DNA from: Cadophora sp. MPI-SDFR-AT-0126
Taxonomy: Eukaryota > Ascomycota > Leotiomycetes > Helotiales > Ploettnerulaceae
Reading direction: 5' to 3'
NCBI GenBank assembly: GCA_020747065.1
Contig: JAGMVK010000014.1
Span: 310,001 to 374,000, forward strand
Length of the DNA stretch: 64,000 nt
Shown: in pieces, positions 1-10,700 of the stretch
Numbering within the stretch: position 1 is the stretch's first letter
Layout: each line of letters begins with the position of its first letter
Notes under the pieces: model-generated
Seen by the model: only the letters and a program-made list of their open reading frames with translations
Told to the model about the DNA's origin: nothing
The model's database searches: none
Translations under genes and position numbers: made by a program

Positions 1-541
1 TCCACAGTCGGCCGACCAAATCTGGCCATCGATTGGCTGAGATAAGTGGGATCTGAAGATCTTACACGTTGCTGTTTAGGACCATGCTGGTTGGGAGATG
101 ATTCCAGCCGTTCACTTCCTGGTGTGTATGTAGTATGGCATGCAACAACAGCTTTGTTTGGTTAGCAGATTTGACACGGCTCAAAGATCGGCAGTTGTGA
201 AAGTTGCATTAGCTATCACGTAAGACAATGCACTATATTTTCAATCCAAAATGGAAGGTCAAAGTTATCCGCGGTTGCGACTAGTAAATGCAGAAAGCAG
301 GATCCACACACAACGCTAGCTGTTGATCGAGATGACCCAAAAACGGATAAACGACTTGAAATTGATCACCCCGCCTTTGTAGAACTGTGAAACATTACAT
401 ACAATATACAGACAATAAAGTCCTGTCACCTTCATCTGCATCCTCCAAGCTTCTTCATTCTCAAAACTTGTTCTAAGCTTTTCCACTCACATCTCCCTCT
501 CTACAAGCAATCAAGAATCGTCCTCACACATTCATACCATC
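1..541. other. Upstream region of the peptide precursor gene
   Basis: No gene is seen here. The stretch holds a 10-bp palindrome (listed separately) at its left edge and becomes CT-rich between about 420 and 541, as is common in 5' untranslated leaders of filamentous ascomycetes. An ACAATATACA stretch near 401 is only a weak TATA-like candidate. The edge of the window prevents any statement on further cluster genes to the left. Confidence 0.5.
7..16. promoter_or_regulatory. Palindrome GTCGGCCGAC upstream of precursor gene
   Basis: A perfect 10-bp inverted repeat, preceded by A and followed by C, lies about 525 bp before the precursor start codon. The same 12 bases (AGTCGGCCGACC) recur at 2432-2443 upstream of the UstYa-family gene. 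CGG/CCG half-sites in inverted orientation are typical targets of Zn2Cys6 regulators, and AflR-type regulators use TCG..CGA half-sites. A role as a shared operator of the small cluster is inference. Confidence 0.45.
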
Positions 542-1256
542 ATGAAGGTCCAAAATGTGTTCCTTTTGCTAGCCGCCCAGGTGATCACCGGAGTTATATC
601 GGCTCCAGTCGCTGCTCCAGGTAATGATCAAACGCATAGTTCTTCCTTGATGGTTGTGATAACACCATAGCTGACTTCGTCGTTATAGCTGCAGCATTGG
701 AGAAAAAGGACATTGAGAAGAAAGGTGTTGCCGAAGTATGGGCTAATTGGTAAGTTCTAACGTGGCTTGAGAATTACAATTGGATCTGACCCTCAAACCA
801 GGAATCACCCTCCCGGAAAGAAGGTTGAGGCCCCAACAGAGCAACTCGAGAAGAAAGGTGTTGCTGAAGTTTGGGCGAACTGGCAAGTTGTGACATCGTC
901 TTTGAAACTCAATAATATCTGATCTGTCGCGCCAGGAACCATCCTCCGGGAAAAAAGGTGGAGTCAACAGAAACCCTTGAAAAGAAAGGTGTTGCGGAAG
1001 TCTGGGCTAATTGGTAACTTAATCCTTGGCATTGTCAAACAGACACACAGTCTAATTTCAAATTTAGGAATCATCCTGCCGTGGGAAAGGTCGAAGCGTC
1101 GGCAGACCAGCAGCTTGAGAAGAAGGGCGTTGCCGAAGTCTGGGCTAACTGGTGAGTTTCATAGCTGTATGGGCAATAACAGCATCTGACGTGAGTTATA
1201 GGAATCACCCAAACAAGGGGAAAGTCGTGGAAGAATCCGCCGACGAGAGTGAGTAG
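542..1256 (+). CDS. Secreted Kex2-processed repeat peptide precursor (putative dikaritin-type RiPP precursor)
   Basis: The spliced reading gives 145 residues in six exons: 542-620, 689-749, 802-882, 936-1013, 1068-1151, 1202-1256. Residues 1-20 form a hydrophobic signal peptide ending VISA. Four copies of GVAEVWANWNHP follow, each preceded by a dibasic LEKK or IEKK site expected for kexin cleavage. Copies 1 and 2 also carry PPGKK behind the core. Copies 3 and 4 read HPAVGK and HPNKGK. There is no Tyr or Cys in the predicted protein; each copy has two Trp. Every intron after the first splits the second Trp codon of a copy in phase 2, so one exon equals one unit. The intron 883-935 has a GC donor, chosen because the neighbours use GT at the identical place. 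Signal peptide plus dibasic repeats is the hallmark of fungal Kex2-processed repeat proteins and of UstA-like RiPP precursors. The neighbouring UstYa gene favours the RiPP reading. The product itself is unknown. Confidence 0.82.
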
Positions 1257-2668
1257 GTGAGGATTGACCATTATTGGGTGCACATTTTGGAGATACAGCC
1301 GTTGAAGCTTGAATTTGTGGCTGGCTGAAAATGGTTCCAAATTGGCCTTCTAGGGGTGGATTTTTCAAATGCCTTGGCAAGTGTAGAGATGAAATTAACT
1401 GCACTGAGTTCACGTACTTTGTAATTTGACAATTGAAAATCAAAGTTCTGTCTGTCTCTGTGTCATAATATCGCAAGTGATCTACTCAAAAGCTTTCAGC
1501 AGTTCTAATCACAATCAAATCATTGGACAATCCAGTTCGAGCTACTTCTTTATTTGCCTAGGAGGTCTTGTCTCAAGTACGCTGGGTAATTGTGTCACCG
1601 AGCCAGGCATTCAGGTGCTTGATGGAGATGCTGCGATATCATGTCCATACACAAAAATAGATAACGTCAGCTCTGTATACAGCTGAATCGAGTGTACTTC
1701 ATGTTGCTCCCGCAGCAAAGCTAAGCTACATAGCGAAGGTGGATACCTCTATCCATTGCTTACATCCATACCTGAAATGTTGATCTGTGTCTGTCAAGCT
1801 GTAGGGCTGACGTGCTTACTCCCCGCTTCCGCCAAGGCGCATGACCGAACTCTATCTACCGGCCGAGAGTGCACAATATACGGACGTAGCTTGTGCTACC
1901 GATATGCTTATTCCCTCTTACTAAGACGTGTTCCTGACGGTTCATTCTCCACTTTGTTGCATTTACCCGCTGACTTGACGTCTCTTTATGATCGAGTGGC
2001 TACACAAAGGCTTATCTGCATACCCCACGAGCCAATGCCTCGTTACAATCAAGTAGCTCCACGGCGGCTCATTTGCACATACCTAGTAAGCTGAAGTCTC
2101 CGCGCTATGATTGAAACACCACAGAACAGCTTGCTTGCTTGCATATACGAGGACCCATAATGCTTGCATTTGCCTTTTTTTCGCAGTACATTCCGCTTGG
2201 CACCTCCAGTCGCTTAACTCGTTTGCCCATCACCAATCCCTTGCCTGACTTCTCCGACTCGCAGCTTGAGGGATTGTCGCGCATCCAAACGATCATCGCT
2301 ACATTTTTAAAGGGACCACAAAGAGGTAATTTACGCCGACATCGACACCTACTTGTTTTCTGGTTACGCAAAGATGCAGAGTCAGCCAAACTCTAATCTA
2401 CAAATGGCAGGTCGTTAATTCTGATCTGCAGAGTCGGCCGACCCCTACTGACAGTTACAAGAAATCTCAATCGTTTGATTTTGATCTCTCAGGTCATACG
2501 TGATTATACTCCATCCCAGGAATTTCGATGCTTGTACAGCACTTTTCAAATTATTTCTCTGATCAATACTCTAAGTACTTCCAAACACCACATCGACACT
2601 TCTTCTGCCCTCACTCACTGCATGCTCTTCTGAGATCACAGGCGAGATTGCATTTCTATCTACCAACA
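1257..2668. other. Intergenic, precursor to UstYa gene
   Basis: Short open frames occur on both strands but none has a recognisable domain, convincing introns or a plausible signal peptide. The right end carries the second copy of the palindrome and a CT-rich leader before the UstYa start. I see no further peptide repeats in this stretch. Confidence 0.4.
2433..2442. promoter_or_regulatory. Palindrome GTCGGCCGAC upstream of UstYa gene
   Basis: Second perfect copy of the palindrome at 7-16, here about 226 bp before the UstYa start codon, also flanked by A and C. I noticed no equivalent in the 1 kb before the S53 peptidase gene. Position and identity suggest a binding site of a pathway-specific Zn2Cys6 regulator, which is not encoded in this window near the cluster. 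Confidence 0.5.
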
Positions 2669-3722
2669 ATGAATCAATCCGAGTCTCAACAAAATCTTCT
2701 CACCGAAAAAGACCTCGATGAGCACTCAGATGTGGACCTTGAAACAAATGAACTATCATGGAACTCTAAGAAAGAGGGCCAGATGAGTCGAATCAGAAAT
2801 GGTATCAAAGATTCACTTGGTTCTCATGGACAGAGAATTGTACTTCTCTTCTCTGCTCTACTCAATACGATTCTCCTGATTGCCATTCTCGGCGGTGTGA
2901 GGGCAGGAAATGAATGCAATTGTCGAAGTCCTATTGGTAAGTGTAGCGCTTCCTGATAATTCTGTCCCAAGAACAACCTAACACCACTGAAGTTGGCCTT
3001 TTCCCAAATACACTGGAACGCACAATCAGTGACATCACGCCCTTTTCCGTTCGAAGCGATAACAACAGTGCAAGAGATGCGCTCTGGAACAGCCTTGCGA
3101 CTGACCGTGGTGTGGTGGCCGTGGATCAACAAACGATTGCGGAGAAAGGGTTGACAGACACCATTGATTTTCCATGGGACCCTACCAAGAAAGTCTACAT
3201 CGTGATTGCTTTCCACCAATTGCATTGCTTGGTCAGAAATACCTCCAATTTGGCCCTGATATACACATACTGACTCAAAACAGAAGCTCTTGTACCAATC
3301 GTTGACAAGTGTCTACAATGGAGAGACTTTGCAGAAACCAGTCTATGAGCACTGCGTTCATTGCCTGGACCAATTGCGCCAAGACACTCAATGCCAAGCA
3401 GACGACGTAAGCACTCTCAGTCTCCAGTTTGACTGCCAAAAAGCTAACTTCAGACGACTAGAATCTCTGGTATGTAGGAGATAAGAGTACCGGCCAGAAC
3501 CGCCAGTGCAAGGACTTTTCCAAACTTGATGAGTGGGCACTTGAGCGCCATGCCTGCTACAATTTTGAGAGACCTATGAAGCCTGGCCCACTTGACGTTG
3601 AGGCTTTTACGAATTGCCGAGAAAGCTCTCCGTACTTACAAGTTATGAAAGATCATTTTGGATATGGTGAAAATTGGCAAGGAGAATATCCTGCACATGA
3701 AGGGCCAACTTTTGAGGATTAA
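2669..3722 (+). CDS. UstYa-family (DUF3328) membrane protein, putative RiPP-modifying oxidase
   Basis: Four exons (2669-2936, 2993-3231, 3284-3406, 3462-3722) give 296 residues. The start at 2669 lies in a CAACA-ATG context; an earlier in-frame ATG at 2528 would add an unlikely leader. A short cytosolic N-terminus is followed by one membrane segment at about 57-77. Two HxxHC motifs, HQLHC at about 164-168 and HCVHC at 192-196, are the signature of the family and both are intact; an intron falls directly behind the first. The C-terminal part with LWYVGDKSTG, CKDF and ERHACY also matches the family. UstYa and UstYb proteins act in oxidative macrocyclisation of ustiloxin-type peptides, and homologues act on other fungal peptides. 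Here the partner is presumably the precursor gene 1.4 kb upstream, in the same orientation. Whether it cyclises Trp or another residue cannot be told from sequence. Confidence 0.88.
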
Positions 3723-4762
3723 TGAAATTGAGATAGTCTGAATCATATACAGGTGGCTCCCAAATGTTGTTTTGGGGGCAGCAGATGCACAGGAATTATC
3801 AGCACAAATATTTCTCATTAAGTCGTGTAAATTTCACAGAAAGAATCCATAGTTGAAAGTCTCTGAGAATCTATCTTATCTTGGAAGCTGAGAATGCAAA
3901 GTTGTTGGTAAATTCCACAGGTACGCAAGTTGATCGAAAATGTGCGATGTGATCATTTCCCCAGGTGTTCAACCAGAATCACCTCCTCATCTCCATGAGC
4001 TCCTCGATTTCCCCGCACTGTACTCCACACTATGCCTTGAGAACCAGCATCGTGGCAAAACCAATGCCAATAGCCTTTCCACGGCAATACTTTCCCATGA
4101 ACTGGTCCTACCTTCCTATACCAGGCACTGCATGTCTCTCTCCTCGTATATGCATCTGACCCACCTCCCGCCCAAGTCGCCATAACATCGAATGTGACAA
4201 GTTCCGTAAGATTCAACACTAGCTCCAACTAAAATATTACTATTCACAAGGAAGCAAAGTGAGCGCAGTGCTGTGCTACATACAGTAAGCGGTTGGGTTG
4301 CAATCGGCAGATCAAAGTATACCCGAAGTCAGTCTTCATCGGGAAGGTACATTTGAATGAAAATCATTGGATGAAATCTGAAAGACGCGATATCAAGTCA
4401 GATTGTGCTCATTATCCTTTCCTGGTTCGATCAGACAGGTCTCAGCATACGGATAAGGCCCCTGGAGGAACAGCGGGATGAGCTCCCCGTAGGACCCCGC
4501 TCTCAATGTCCATGTGAGAAAGATCATCCATAAAGATGGAGATTGTCAGACAAAGTACTTGGCGGTGTGCAGATAAGAGTCGTGGGTGTAGTAATTGAAC
4601 TTGGCCGTGGACGAGGTCTTGATCTGATGGCAATGAAATAAACTGCGAGCTCGCTTAGCAGCTGAGTAATGCTATGACAACAGGACTCTGTGGATTGAGA
4701 CCATCTATCCCATCCTCGATGGTGTCTTCGCCCCAGGAATCGACTTGGGCACAATCGACAAG
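3723..4762. other. Intergenic, UstYa gene to S53 peptidase
   Basis: No intact gene. On the minus strand, around 4175-3945, one frame reads protein-like (a segment such as GKYCRGKAIGIGFATMLVLK) but is broken by three stops, so it could be a decayed gene. Another minus frame at about 4740-4440 also looks partly coding and is broken. Neither could be assigned to a family. Confidence 0.3.
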
Positions 4763-6963
4763 ATGGTTTTGTTTGGGAGAATTTTATGTCTCGTCGCCAG
4801 TGTCTCAGGCGCCTTTGCGCTTCCAAAGACCACTGGAAACTTTGTTCTTCACGAAAAACGCGACTTTGAGTCCCAGACATGGAGAAGAGTCTCACGAGCT
4901 CATCCCTCCGAGGCGCTCTCCGTGAAGATCGGACTGGCACAGAGCAACCAGCATCGGGCAGAAGAATATCTGCTCGATGTGTCACATCCACGATCACCAA
5001 ATTTTGGTAAGTACTGAAATGTAACAGCGGATGAAATCAGATTTTGAACATGAATGAAAGCTCATTTCGGAACCATAGGCAAACATTGGACAGCTGAACA
5101 GGTTGCAAACACATTCGCCCCGTCGAAAGAGACGGTCCACCAAGTGACTGAATGGCTTGTTGAATTCGGAATCAGTGCTGAAAGACAAGCTCTCTCACCA
5201 GGTACATCACATTTTCCACATCCAGTAGTCTCCAAGTATCCTAACCAACCCACAGGACGAAATTGGATAATGTTCAATGCAACAGTTCTCGAAGCAGAAG
5301 TACTATTCGATACAGAATACCATTACTTTGAACACCATCCATCAGGCGGTTACCGCATCGCATGCGACCAGTACTCCTTGCCACAGCACGTGCGAAAACA
5401 TGTTGATTTTGCAGTATGTCAAAACCTCCACAGATAGATATCTGATATTCGATACTAATGTAGTAAATCAGATGCCAACAATCCAATTAGAAGGGATGCG
5501 TCCCATCGAAACCATGAATCTGGCAATCACACCTCCCGTCGTCGGCCTCACAGGTCTCGAAAACTGCTACGAACTCATCACCATCGAGTGCCTCCGCGAA
5601 CTCTACCAATTCGGGCCCGGAAACACAAGTCAGCCACCCCTCCAGTCTCAATTATCGCAGAATCAACTGACCCGTCCACAGGCGCCCCAGGAAACGAGAT
5701 TGGGATCCCCGCATTCGGCAGCTACATGTACCCTCCAGATCTCAAACTATTCTTCAAAAACTACACCACGCAGCCCATCCACCCATCCGTCTTCCCAGAA
5801 TTCGTCTCCATCGACGGCGGCGAGCCCTGGAGCGATTCCTTCAACATCGGCAGCGAAGCCACGCTGGACATCCAAACCGCATATTCCATCGTGCATCCGC
5901 AGGGCGTGCGTCTCTACCAGGTCGGCGACATAAACACAGCTTCCGACGGCACGTTCAACACGTTCCTAGATGCTTTGGACGGTTCGTATTGTAGTTATCT
6001 CGGCGGCGACGCTCCGTACTTAGATGCCGTGTATCCCGATCCAGGAGGTGACGGGTATGACGGCCCGCTACAATGCGGTGGCGCGCCAATGAGCAACGTC
6101 CTCTCGTTCTCATATCTCCAGATCGAAGCTGCTCTTCCGGAATCCTACCAGACTCGGCAGTGCCACGAGTGGATGAAGCTCGGCCTGCAAGGCGTGAGCG
6201 TGATATTTGCAAGCGGCGACTCTGGAGTCGCTAATCGCTATAACATAGGCTTGAACAGCAGCTGCTTGACACCTCCTGACGAAGGATCATATATTGATGT
6301 CAACGGGCTTCGCTTTTCTCCTTCCTTCCCATCGAATTGTCCTTGGGTAACAACAGGTAAAATCCTCCTGTCAATCGACCCTTACTCCAGTTTCGGTAAG
6401 CTAATAACAATAAATCAGTTGGCGCAACATTCCTCAAAGACCGCAATATCAGCAACGGTGAAGTGGCTGTAGCTCTCCCATTCGCCCCAAATCCGAAGCG
6501 AGACTACTACTCCGGCGGCGGATTTTCCAATGTATTCGCCCAGCCTGCCTACCAAGCAGATGCCGTAGAGCATTACCTAACCACCTACCCTCCTCCCTAC
6601 GATGATCAGATATACAACAAGAGCGGCCGTGGATTCCCAGATGTCTCAGCGATTGGGCTCAATGTTTCCGTGGTTTTAGGCGGTGGAGTCCAAGTTGCGG
6701 GCGGTACGAGCGCAGCGACACCTATCATAGCAAGCATCGTCACTTTGTTGAACGAAGCACGAATCGCGGCGGGGAAAGGACCGATTGGGTTCCTCAATCC
6801 AATACTTTATGCTCATCCAGAGGCATTCAATGATATCACGGAGGGCGGTAATCCGGGGTGTGGGACGGAGGGATTCAAAGCTCAGCCTGGGTGGGATCCT
6901 GTCACTGGATTAGGAAGCCCCAATTACCCAAAGCTTCGGGAGATATTCCTGAGTTTACCCTAG
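4763..6963 (+). CDS. Secreted S53 family peptidase (sedolisin / tripeptidyl-peptidase type)
   Basis: Six exons (4763-5006, 5079-5201, 5256-5413, 5472-5628, 5682-6356, 6419-6963) give 633 residues, the usual size for fungal sedolisins. A signal peptide (about residues 1-19, ending AFA) is followed by a pro-kumamolisin activation domain (about 35-185) with SPNFGKHW and the APS.E.V..WL region. The catalytic domain holds Glu286 and Asp290 (EATLD), the oxyanion Asp near 408 (SGDSG) and the nucleophile near Ser550 (GGTSAATP). The calcium-site segment DITEG and GWDP.TGLG is at the C-terminus. All key residues are present, so the enzyme should be active outside the cell or in the secretory route at acidic pH. 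It follows the precursor and UstYa genes on the same strand. A role in trimming the kexin-released peptides is possible, but S53 enzymes are also common nutritional proteases. Confidence 0.9.
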
Positions 6964-7763
6964 CTACAGAGCTAGTACGCCATCAGAGGCACTCTTCTAA
7001 TCCATTGAGCTTTGTAAACAATGTCTATATTATACGGCTCAAGTTTCTCACTTAGCAGACCAGTATCGTGGTTGTGAAGACCTATTCAGTATGAGCTTGC
7101 CCTGCCAAGATTAAGCGAGGCCCATGGTAGAGAAGTAAACAAAGCTGGTAGAGTCCACTACATCGGCTTCACCAACCTCGATAGATCCCGTCACCCAACG
7201 GAAAAGCACAGAGGAGCGGATCGTAAGAGAATGTCACTGTCTTGCAATCCATTCGTCTAGCATAATGTAGCTGTACACTCAGTCCCGTGTCATCTAGCAT
7301 GAGAACTGTTGAGAAGAGACAGTAAAATCTTTATGCATCTCAAAAATTCAGAGAGTGAGCAAGCTGAGAAACAGAGATATTCTAAGTATCAATTTCTGTC
7401 TCATGAAAACTCTCTTCATCTTCTCATAATCGCCAAAATGTCCAAGCCCCTCCAGCAAACGCACTTCCAGAGGCTCCAATGCAATGATGCTGCCCAACCA
7501 AGCGCCCTAGCCAGTAAACGCCAAATCGGGGTATCATGCGAAGCCGAAAACGAAGGCTCGCGTCAAGCAATCGCCATGCCAATCTGCGCCATGCCATGCC
7601 AGCCCACACCTACTGCTTTGGCCAAAGTGTCCCCCTCGTGCCCCAGAAAATCGCTCCGAGTACAAAATAAAAGCAAAAGTTGCTGCCATCGGCATATGAA
7701 TGTTTCTACCAGTGAACATGTGTCTCATCAAAATGCAGTGTACAAGAAAATGGCATAGAGATT
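6964..7763. other. Intergenic between convergent genes
   Basis: Shared 3' flank of the S53 peptidase (plus) and the SNF2-family gene (minus). Short frames on both strands lack any recognisable motif. I see nothing further in it. Confidence 0.5.
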
Positions 7764-10700
7764 CTACTCCACGTTGTTGTTACCATTGAAGAGGAATGCA
7801 AGTTGTCGAAGGTCAAGGCGGCCCATGCTCTTGGAGGCATTTTCGTCCAGGGCACTCTCTACCAACTTTCGCTTCTGGTTTTGAAGCTCGATAATGCGGT
7901 CCTCTACTGTACCCTCAATCAAAATTCGGTGAACTTCGACCTTGTTTTGTTGACCAATGCGATGGGCCCGATCGACAGCTTGCATCTCGATGTATGGGTT
8001 CCAAAAAGGATCCAGGATAATGACTTGAGATGCAGCAACCAAGTTGAGACCCGCATTACCAGCTTTCAAGGAGATGAGCATGATGTTGTCTGCAACAGAT
8101 TAGCATTTGCGACATGTCAGAAGATCAAGATGTAGACTTACGCTCTTTAGAGTCCGTGAACTTGTTGATAGCATCGTTTCGCACCTCTGCAGACATGGTA
8201 CCATCGTAGCGAAGACATTTCCACTTCTTCTGGTCGATCGGGACTTGAAGTAAGTCAAGAAGAGACACGAATTGACTGAAGATAATCGTCTTTTTGCGCT
8301 CCCTGTGGTCGTCGATGTCGAGGAATGTCTCGAGGAGTTGCATGCACTTCGTAACCTTTGCAGAGGGTTGCCAATTCTTACGCAGGTACTTCATGTATCG
8401 GCGTCGTCCATCAACAGTCCTTGTTGCCTCCTTCTTAAGCATAGCAATCGAAAGATGGACCTTCTTCTCGGGCTTCTTACCCTCGGATTTTTCGTGATCC
8501 TTCTTTCGCTTGCTTTTGCCCTTGGACTTGCCCTTGGACTTACCCTTGCCCTTGCTCTTGGCCTTGCTCTCAACCTTAGACTTCTTGGACTTTGCATCAA
8601 TCGGGGAATCGTCGTCCATCTCCTCCCCTTCCTCATCATCGTCATCAGCGTCAGGATCTTCTGCTTCATCTTCTGTATCTTCGATGTCATCAGGGACAAC
8701 GAAACCTTTCAAGTCTCCACCATCGTCAACCTCTAACTCCGAATCCGAATCCGAATCCGAATCCGAATCTGACTCTGACTCTGTCTCGGAATCATCCTCA
8801 CTACCACTGCTCTCGCTTGCCGCCTCCTTATCACCAGCATCCGGGGCGTGAACCTGCTTGAAAACGCTGTAATCAATGACCTTGTCCATCGAAAGCGACC
8901 CGCGACATGTAGGACATTTGAGGTGGTTATCACCCTCGTCGCCATCGACAACATTCTGTTGAGCTGCCTGATCGGAGATCCGGGTCATACATTCGCTACA
9001 AGTGTCGTGACCACATGGGGTTATGATCTTTGGATTGACAAAGACATCATAACAGACTGGGCACTCAAAAGCTCCATCCGCACCAAGGATACGGTTAACG
9101 ACTTCGGGAACCAAATTTTTCGCCAGGACCATCATACTTTCCGCATTTTCGGCATCAGGAGGTGACTGGTCGAAGTCGTGGATCAGATGCGGATGACAGC
9201 ATGCTTGTCGAAGGCGGAGGAGCAAAACCAATACGTTGGTATAGTTCTTACCGACCGTGCCAGCTTTCATATACTTGTTAAATTGGAGTGCGGTCTTGGT
9301 TTCAAGTGCTGTGTAGAATGCCTGCTCATCCTCGTCAAACACGACATGTTGAATTTCTTCGGTCTTTTCTGGAAGGGTGATGATTGGCTTCCCATCGATC
9401 ATGGTTTTCTTGGTTCTTCGCAGCAAGATGGCTTTCAAGAGCACTTGGAGCTTTCGCATAGCGCCATCGGTATCTCTTCTTCTTGATCTGGAGGGGTCTG
9501 GCTTGGTCAAACAGCCGAAGCTGTCCTGGAATCTCTTCCATTCGTTGTATGGCTTGATTCGGAGGAAGTGGATCAAAGAGTATAGCTCACCGACATTGTT
9601 CATCATTGGAGTTCCAGTAAGGCAGAAGCGATAGATAGCCTGGAGGGTACAGCATGCCCTGGCAGCGCCAGTGGACTTGTTCTTGATGCACTGAGCCTCA
9701 TCGAGGATGATTCGGTACCAGGTGCTCTTTGGACCAAGTATCGGGAATTTCTTCTTCATTTCGCCTTGATCGAATTGCGAGACGCCATCAAGCTTCATCT
9801 TGTCGTAAAATTTCTGCAGACGCTTGTACTCGGCGCCTAAAGTCCCATAAGTCGTGAAAACGACATCGTAGAGTCGTAGATCATCCCAGGCCAACTTTCT
9901 TCCCTGTCCGTGAACCATGTAGGTACTGAGTCTGTAGGCAGGTAAAGTCTTATTCCTGAGTTCTCGATCCCACTGGCGAACGAGCGCGACTGGTCCGACG
10001 ACCAAGGTGGTTTTACGTGCGCGGTCCGCCGATGGTCGAGAATGAATGAGTGCGAGAGCTGAGATGGTCTTGCCTAAGCCCATGTCGTCTGCAAGGATGC
10101 CACCTTTATTAGTACCTGTTTCCATTGCCTTCATCCAGGTCAAGGCGATCTTCTGGTGCTCATACTATCCTGGTTAGTTATGTCTTCTTGCACGTGTCGT
10201 AATAACTTACCAAGGGGTACACAAGAGCGTCCGGGGTTCCTCCTCTGTCCTCGGGAGCAAGGCCGATATCTGGTTGGATATTTTCGAGCAGAGCCTGAAT
10301 TTCTTCGGCATTTTTGCGCGGGTCATTCAGCACGTAGCCGAGTTGATCCATTCTCCGTCGATCAAGGTGGAGGTAGTCCGATAGTTCTTCGAGGTTATCA
10401 CCGTGGGCTCGAGCAATGAGGTCTCTCAGAGGGTCTGGATTTGGATTTGACATGTGGGCAGGGCCATAGCCAGTAAATATAGGGACGTCGTTCATTGAAA
10501 AGTCACCAGTAAGATCGATCTTTTGTCCTTGCTGCATACTCCGCGGGTAGACAAAGTCGCCATCCATTCCAGCCCGTGGGCCATTCATCCATTCGTGCTT
10601 TACCTGGCCGCCAAATAAGGCGTTCTGCAGTACGTCGCTCGATCCAGAACTTCTTGATGATCCTGGTGCATAGCTGGGTCTTTCAACTTTGGTTTGTGCA

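Noticed and set aside
542..1256. Alpha-type mating pheromone precursor
   Set aside because: The layout with signal peptide and dibasic repeats is similar, but the repeats lack the W-C-x-G-Q-x-C type core of ascomycete alpha pheromones and lie beside a UstYa-family gene.
8272..8851. Plus-strand frames of up to 154 codons opposite the SNF2-family gene
   Set aside because: They are antisense shadows of the acidic and Lys-rich coding linker; their Leu/Ser composition mirrors that template.
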